This document shows positions 7,536-10,523 of a DNA stretch of 10,523 nucleotides, piece by piece; within the stretch, counting starts at the first letter, position 1, and every line of letters starts with the position of its first letter. The notes below the pieces were generated by a model. The model searched no databases, was not told the origin of the DNA, and saw nothing but the letters and a program-made list of their open reading frames with translations. The stretch is from G039029935 sp039029935 (lineage in GTDB: Bacteria; Chloroflexota; Anaerolineae; Caldilineales; Caldilineaceae), in the NCBI GenBank assembly GCA_039029935.1, contig JBCCFC010000374.1, forward strand, positions 1 through 10,523. Direction: 5' to 3'. The position numbers and the translations under genes were made by a program.

Positions 7536-8093
7536 ATGTCATTTACACAAACTGTAGAATTTCAACTGCCAACAGAAATTGATTCAAATCAACAGGATGA
7601 GTTGCACCGCTCATTTCTTCTTCATCTCGTGACAGAAAAAAAGATGAAGATGAGAGATGCGCTCAAGCAACTCTCTATTGATGATCAACAATGGTTAGCC
7701 TATACAATCTTACAAACCGCCCAAGAAAATTTATATGTTGCTTGTCATATCTCAGATGAAGCGTGGGCACAAAAATATTGGCAACGCTATGGTGATTTGC
7801 TGGGGCATCTATTTGCGAGGTTTTATAAAAGCAGAGATGTGAGCAATCATGGTCAGCTACTCTCCATTCTGCGGACGATTGTGCGTCGTTACAATCTGAT
7901 AGACTTAACACCAGAGCAAATTGAAATAACGCAGCGGTTGACGCTTCGCCTCCATGAGCAACACCTACAACGCGAGGATATACTTGCGGTGACAAGGATG
8001 CTTGAAGCAAACGGCTTGCATACACTGTTAGACCTTAGCCCGATTGCCGACCAGCTTGTTGCTTCTTATATTGCTGAATTAGGGCGAGATTAA
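7536..8093 (+). CDS. Uncharacterised helical protein, possible partner of the STAND ATPase
   Basis: I do not recognise this 185-residue protein. After a short strand-like start (TQTVEFQLP, 4-12) it looks almost wholly alpha-helical, with amphipathic segments near 20-48, 50-70, 75-98, 106-119, 127-140, 145-158 and 168-182. There is no signal peptide, membrane segment, metal-binding cluster or known catalytic motif. It is moderately charged and has one cysteine (Cys70). The ATG at 7536 is preferred, with a weak GAG 6 bases upstream. An in-frame ATG at 7488 would add 16 mostly hydrophobic residues and is not excluded. A consensus extended -10 promoter lies upstream. It precedes the NB-ARC/WD40 gene on the same strand by 180 bp. 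Helical adaptor-like proteins often accompany STAND ATPases, so a shared role is possible. The N-terminal residues faintly recall small antitoxins of the UPF0175 type, but not enough for a call. Confidence 0.75.
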   Translation: MSFTQTVEFQLPTEIDSNQQDELHRSFLLHLVTEKKMKMRDALKQLSIDDQQWLAYTILQTAQENLYVACHISDEAWAQKYWQRYGDLLGHLFARFYKSRDVSNHGQLLSILRTIVRRYNLIDLTPEQIEITQRLTLRLHEQHLQREDILAVTRMLEANGLHTLLDLSPIADQLVASYIAELGRD

Positions 8094-8148
8094 TCCAACT
8101 AAGTAAATCGTCACCCAGAGGGTTCCCGAATCCGAGTCTGATAAGCAA

Positions 8149-8166
8149 AACCTGATAAATCAGGTT
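8149..8166 (+). other. Perfect hairpin downstream of the helical protein gene
   Basis: AACCTGA (8149-8155) and TCAGGTT (8160-8166) form a 7-bp stem with a TAAA loop, 56 bp after the stop codon at 8093. No T-run follows, so on its own it is not a typical terminator. It is the first of two hairpins in this gap. Confidence 0.45.
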
Positions 8167-8182
8167 AATATGGGTATTATCT

Positions 8183-8202
8183 AGTGCGCTTTAGCGCATT
8201 TT
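8183..8202 (+). terminator. Weak intrinsic terminator or attenuator before the STAND gene
   Basis: TGCGC (8185-8189) and GCGCA (8194-8198) form a GC-rich stem with a TTTA loop. It can extend outward by a G-T and an A-T pair and is followed by TTTT (8199-8202). It could end transcription of the helical protein gene or partly limit read-through into the NB-ARC gene, whose ATG is 71 bp further on. The stem and T-run are short. Confidence 0.4.
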
Positions 8203-8273
8203 GCATAGCAGACATCGAATTCGTTCGGTGGCACTCTTTATTCTGCAACAACTCTAAAGTAAAACAAATCATC

Positions 8274-10523
8274 ATGAATCAACCCAATAACCAATCAATT
8301 CGTGTCGGCAATATCAGTAATAGCGAAAATATTGCTATCCACATTTCACCACCGGATGACAGAGAGAGACCCAAACCATTCATGGCCTTATCCCCACCTG
8401 ACGACTATGTGCAACGACCACACGAATACAACCAACTCATCAATTACCTACTCATCGGGGAAGAGCGCACCGTCGCCATCACCGCCACACTGAAAGGGGC
8501 AGGCGGCTTTGGCAAGACGACACTAGCCCAAGCCATCTGTCATGACCAGGGCATCCGTGATGCCTTTCCTGATGGCATTTTATGGGCCACCATCGGTGAA
8601 GAGGGCAATAATGTCACGCTTGGTCTGCGCAAACTCTATCACGCTGTAACCGGACGCGAGGCGCAGTTTGTGGACCAACATGATGCTACGACGCAGTTAC
8701 GCGATGCCTTGCAAGACCAACGCTACCTGATTGTGATCGACGACGTATGGAACGCCGCCCATCTCCAGCCCTTTTTGCAAGGTGGTGAGCAATGTGCGCG
8801 GCTGGTGACCACACGCATAGCCAGCGTTGCACCCAAGCAAGCTGATGTTGTCACGGTGGACGCCATGCAGATGAATGAGGCGACAGCATTGTTGGGTGCG
8901 GGATTGACTATAGATAACTCAAACAATGAACCTGCTACTCTATCTCAATTGGCACAACGGTTGGGTGAATGGCCGTTATTATTGAAGTTGGTCAATCGGC
9001 GGCTATATGAGGATGTTGAGTATGGCGGGCTATCGCTTATAGATGCGGTTGAGGGCGTCAATGAAGAATTACATGACTTTGGGCTGACTTCATTTGATGC
9101 TGATAACGCCGAAGAGCGTGACCAAGCTGTCGCTGCGAGTATTGGCGTCAGTTTGCGGCGTTTACAGAAAGATGCGCTCTATGGCAGGATGACCGTTGAT
9201 GAAGTGGCGCGCTTTATGGAGTTGGTAATTTTCCCCGAAGACTCTATCATTCCCGTCTCTACATTGACCTTATTATGGGGACAAACTGGCGGACTTACAG
9301 ATGCTGCCGCTAAAAAATTATGTCGACGTCTGGCAGATTTGTCATTAGTGTCGCGCTATGATATGCATATTCAAAAAGTGTTATTACATGATATAACACA
9401 ACGTTATTTAGTTTATCAAACATCAAGAGAAAAATACAATCAGCTACAACATATTCTGCTGAAAGGGTATAGTAAAAAATGTAACGGGGTTTGGTGGGAA
9501 TTAATCGATGATAATTACATATTTCAATATTTATTATGGCATCTTGGGGAGGCTGGTGAGCAGGCTCAACTTGAAGAATTATTATTAACTTATCGTTGGC
9601 TAGATGTGAAACTACAAGCAACAAATATAGTGAGTTTGATTGAAGATTTTGATTTACGGTGGGATGACGAGAATCGTCATTCGCAGCTTGGATTATTGAA
9701 ACACGCACTGCAGATGTCAGTAAGTGTATTGGCTAGAGATAAAAACCAACTGGCCAGTCAACTACATGGCCGTCTATTAGAGTCAGGAAAAAGTTGGGTA
9801 ACGTTTACAAACGAAATTAAAAACCAGAGAAGGGTACGATGGTTACAATCTAAAACACAAAACCTATCGCCTTCCGGTGGGAATCTTTTATACACGTTAA
9901 GTGGACACGCGAACGGTGTCTCGAACTTATTACTAACGCGCGATAGACGTCTGATAACATCTTGTGGGACAACAAATAGTATACATAATAATCGTGACTC
10001 AACCATAAAAGTATGGAATATTGATAATGGAACCTTAATCTACTCGCTAGAAGGACATATAGATGGTGTATCAAATCTTTTACTTATTAATAGCCATTAT
10101 CTTATATCGTCTTGTAATAATATAAAATCTAACTATGACTACTCAATAAAAGTATGGAATATCGATAATGGAAGATTAATATACTCTTTTGAAGGGCATA
10201 CTGACCAAATATCTAATTTACTTTTGACGAATGATAATCGTTTAATTTCAAGTAGCAAAGATAATACAATAAAAATATGGGATATTAGTTCAGGCACATT
10301 ACTACATTCTCTCGAGGGGCACACTACAGCAGTTGAGAACCTGATGCTTATTTCTGACCAGAAACTTATCACATCTTCTAATAATGATATAGATCCAAGC
10401 ATTAAAGTTTGGGACATTGCAAACGGAAATCTCCTACATAATCTAGAGGGACATATAATAGGTGCAGATAAGCTAGTAAATGTGTCTAATCATTATTTGA
10501 TATCCTCATGTAGTACAACAAAA
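8274..10523 (+). CDS. NB-ARC STAND ATPase with C-terminal WD40 repeats (runs off the right edge)
   Basis: An open frame of 750 codons with no stop before the window ends. Residues 1-30 hold no effector domain, only a motif reading VGNISNSENIAIHIS (11-25). The NB-ARC ATPase follows: Walker A GAGGFGKTTLA (75-85, Lys81), Walker B YLIVIDDVW (151-159), a sensor-like LVTTR (177-181), GEWPLLL (231-237) in place of GLPL, and LLHD (370-373) in the MHD position. Residues about 375-530 are helical and resemble the linker before propellers in Apaf-1-like proteins. WD40 repeats start near 538. GH pairs at 544, 594, 641, 682 and 726 are followed by KVWNI, KVWNI, KIWDI and KVWDI at the ends of the four complete repeats. 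Such proteins switch on by nucleotide exchange and oligomerisation after the repeats sense a ligand. The start lacks a clear ribosome binding site; the frame is open upstream to a stop at 8166, but no better start is seen. The remainder of the propeller is missing. Confidence 0.9.
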   Translation, partial: MNQPNNQSIRVGNISNSENIAIHISPPDDRERPKPFMALSPPDDYVQRPHEYNQLINYLLIGEERTVAITATLKGAGGFGKTTLAQAICHDQGIRDAFPDGILWATIGEEGNNVTLGLRKLYHAVTGREAQFVDQHDATTQLRDALQDQRYLIVIDDVWNAAHLQPFLQGGEQCARLVTTRIASVAPKQADVVTVDAMQMNEATALLGAGLTIDNSNNEPATLSQLAQRLGEWPLLLKLVNRRLYEDVEYGGLSLIDAVEGVNEELHDFGLTSFDADNAEERDQAVAASIGVSLRRLQKDALYGRMTVDEVARFMELVIFPEDSIIPVSTLTLLWGQTGGLTDAAAKKLCRRLADLSLVSRYDMHIQKVLLHDITQRYLVYQTSREKYNQLQHILLKGYSKKCNGVWWELIDDNYIFQYLLWHLGEAGEQAQLEELLLTYRWLDVKLQATNIVSLIEDFDLRWDDENRHSQLGLLKHALQMSVSVLARDKNQLASQLHGRLLESGKSWVTFTNEIKNQRRVRWLQSKTQNLSPSGGNLLYTLSGHANGVSNLLLTRDRRLITSCGTTNSIHNNRDSTIKVWNIDNGTLIYSLEGHIDGVSNLLLINSHYLISSCNNIKSNYDYSIKVWNIDNGRLIYSFEGHTDQISNLLLTNDNRLISSSKDNTIKIWDISSGTLLHSLEGHTTAVENLMLISDQKLITSSNNDIDPSIKVWDIANGNLLHNLEGHIIGADKLVNVSNHYLISSCSTTK
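10005..10173 (+). repeat. Direct repeat within the WD40 coding region
   Basis: A 28-bp segment at 10005-10032 recurs at 10146-10173 with one mismatch (T at 10022, C at 10163). The offset of 141 bp equals 47 codons, one WD40 unit. It encodes IKVWNIDNG in both places. Near-identity at third codon positions suggests recent duplication or gene conversion between repeats. Confidence 0.75.

Noticed and set aside
7481..7582. A 33-codon open frame starting at the first ATG after the extended -10 promoter
   Set aside because: No ribosome binding site and no recognisable sequence; it overlaps the start of the helical protein gene in another frame. It could be a leader peptide, but nothing positive supports that.
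7536..7700. Helical protein as an antitoxin of the UPF0175 type
   Set aside because: Only the strand-then-helix start (VEFQLPTEI) is reminiscent. The protein is about twice the usual length and no toxin gene lies beside it.
9310..10417. Minus-strand open frames of 74 to 132 codons at the right end
   Set aside because: They are antisense to the WD40 part of the STAND gene, which is continuous to the edge with regular repeat motifs. None has a plausible ribosome binding site or recognisable product.
9880..10523. Regularly spaced similar DNA segments suggesting a CRISPR array
   Set aside because: The units are in-frame WD40 codons with varying spacing and diverged sequence, not identical repeats with unique spacers.

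Overview
The window looks like a chromosomal segment from a member of the Chloroflexota, probably a filamentous one. The basis is inference from three traits: a very large secreted protein ending in a short aromatic-LP tail (HRIFLPTVSR), a Pro/Thr-rich linker between its domains, and an NB-ARC/WD40 signalling ATPase. No rRNA, tRNA, CRISPR array or transposase was seen. Overall base composition is moderate, with strong local swings.

Layout. Positions 1-409 are non-coding, with a terminator-like hairpin near the left edge and a possible decayed coding remnant. 410-5008 (+) is one 1532-residue secreted protein. It joins a gingipain-type (C25) peptidase region, a Pro/Thr linker, a PPC-type beta domain, a legumain-like (C13-like) clan CD domain and a C-terminal beta domain. 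It converges on a two-gene minus-strand unit: a PAPS-dependent sulfotransferase (7287-6250) followed by a lactonase-family beta-propeller protein (6184-5081). A perfect 11-bp stem lies between the convergent genes, and a degenerate 9-bp tandem repeat separates the two minus-strand genes. A divergent promoter region (7288-7535) with a consensus extended -10 then drives an unrecognised helical 185-residue protein (7536-8093, +). After 180 bp with two hairpins comes a STAND ATPase, NB-ARC plus WD40 repeats, open from 8274 to the right edge (750 codons visible).

How the genes relate. Sulfotransferase and lactonase are probably co-transcribed, but no shared pathway is evident. The right-hand part is the best candidate for an undescribed system. 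It is an Apaf-1-like sensor with intact Walker A, Walker B and MHD-type motifs but no effector domain at its N-terminus, only a short Gly/Asn/Ser/Ile motif, and it sits behind a small helical protein of unknown family. Such STAND proteins often act in anti-phage defence or regulated cell death; that role here is inference.

The other notable point is in the large peptidase. By my alignment from memory, both catalytic positions of the C25 domain are replaced (His to Ala813, Cys to Ser854), while the His/Cys pair of the C-terminal C13-like domain (His1254, Cys1298) is intact. This would be a dead caspase-fold domain fused to a live one.
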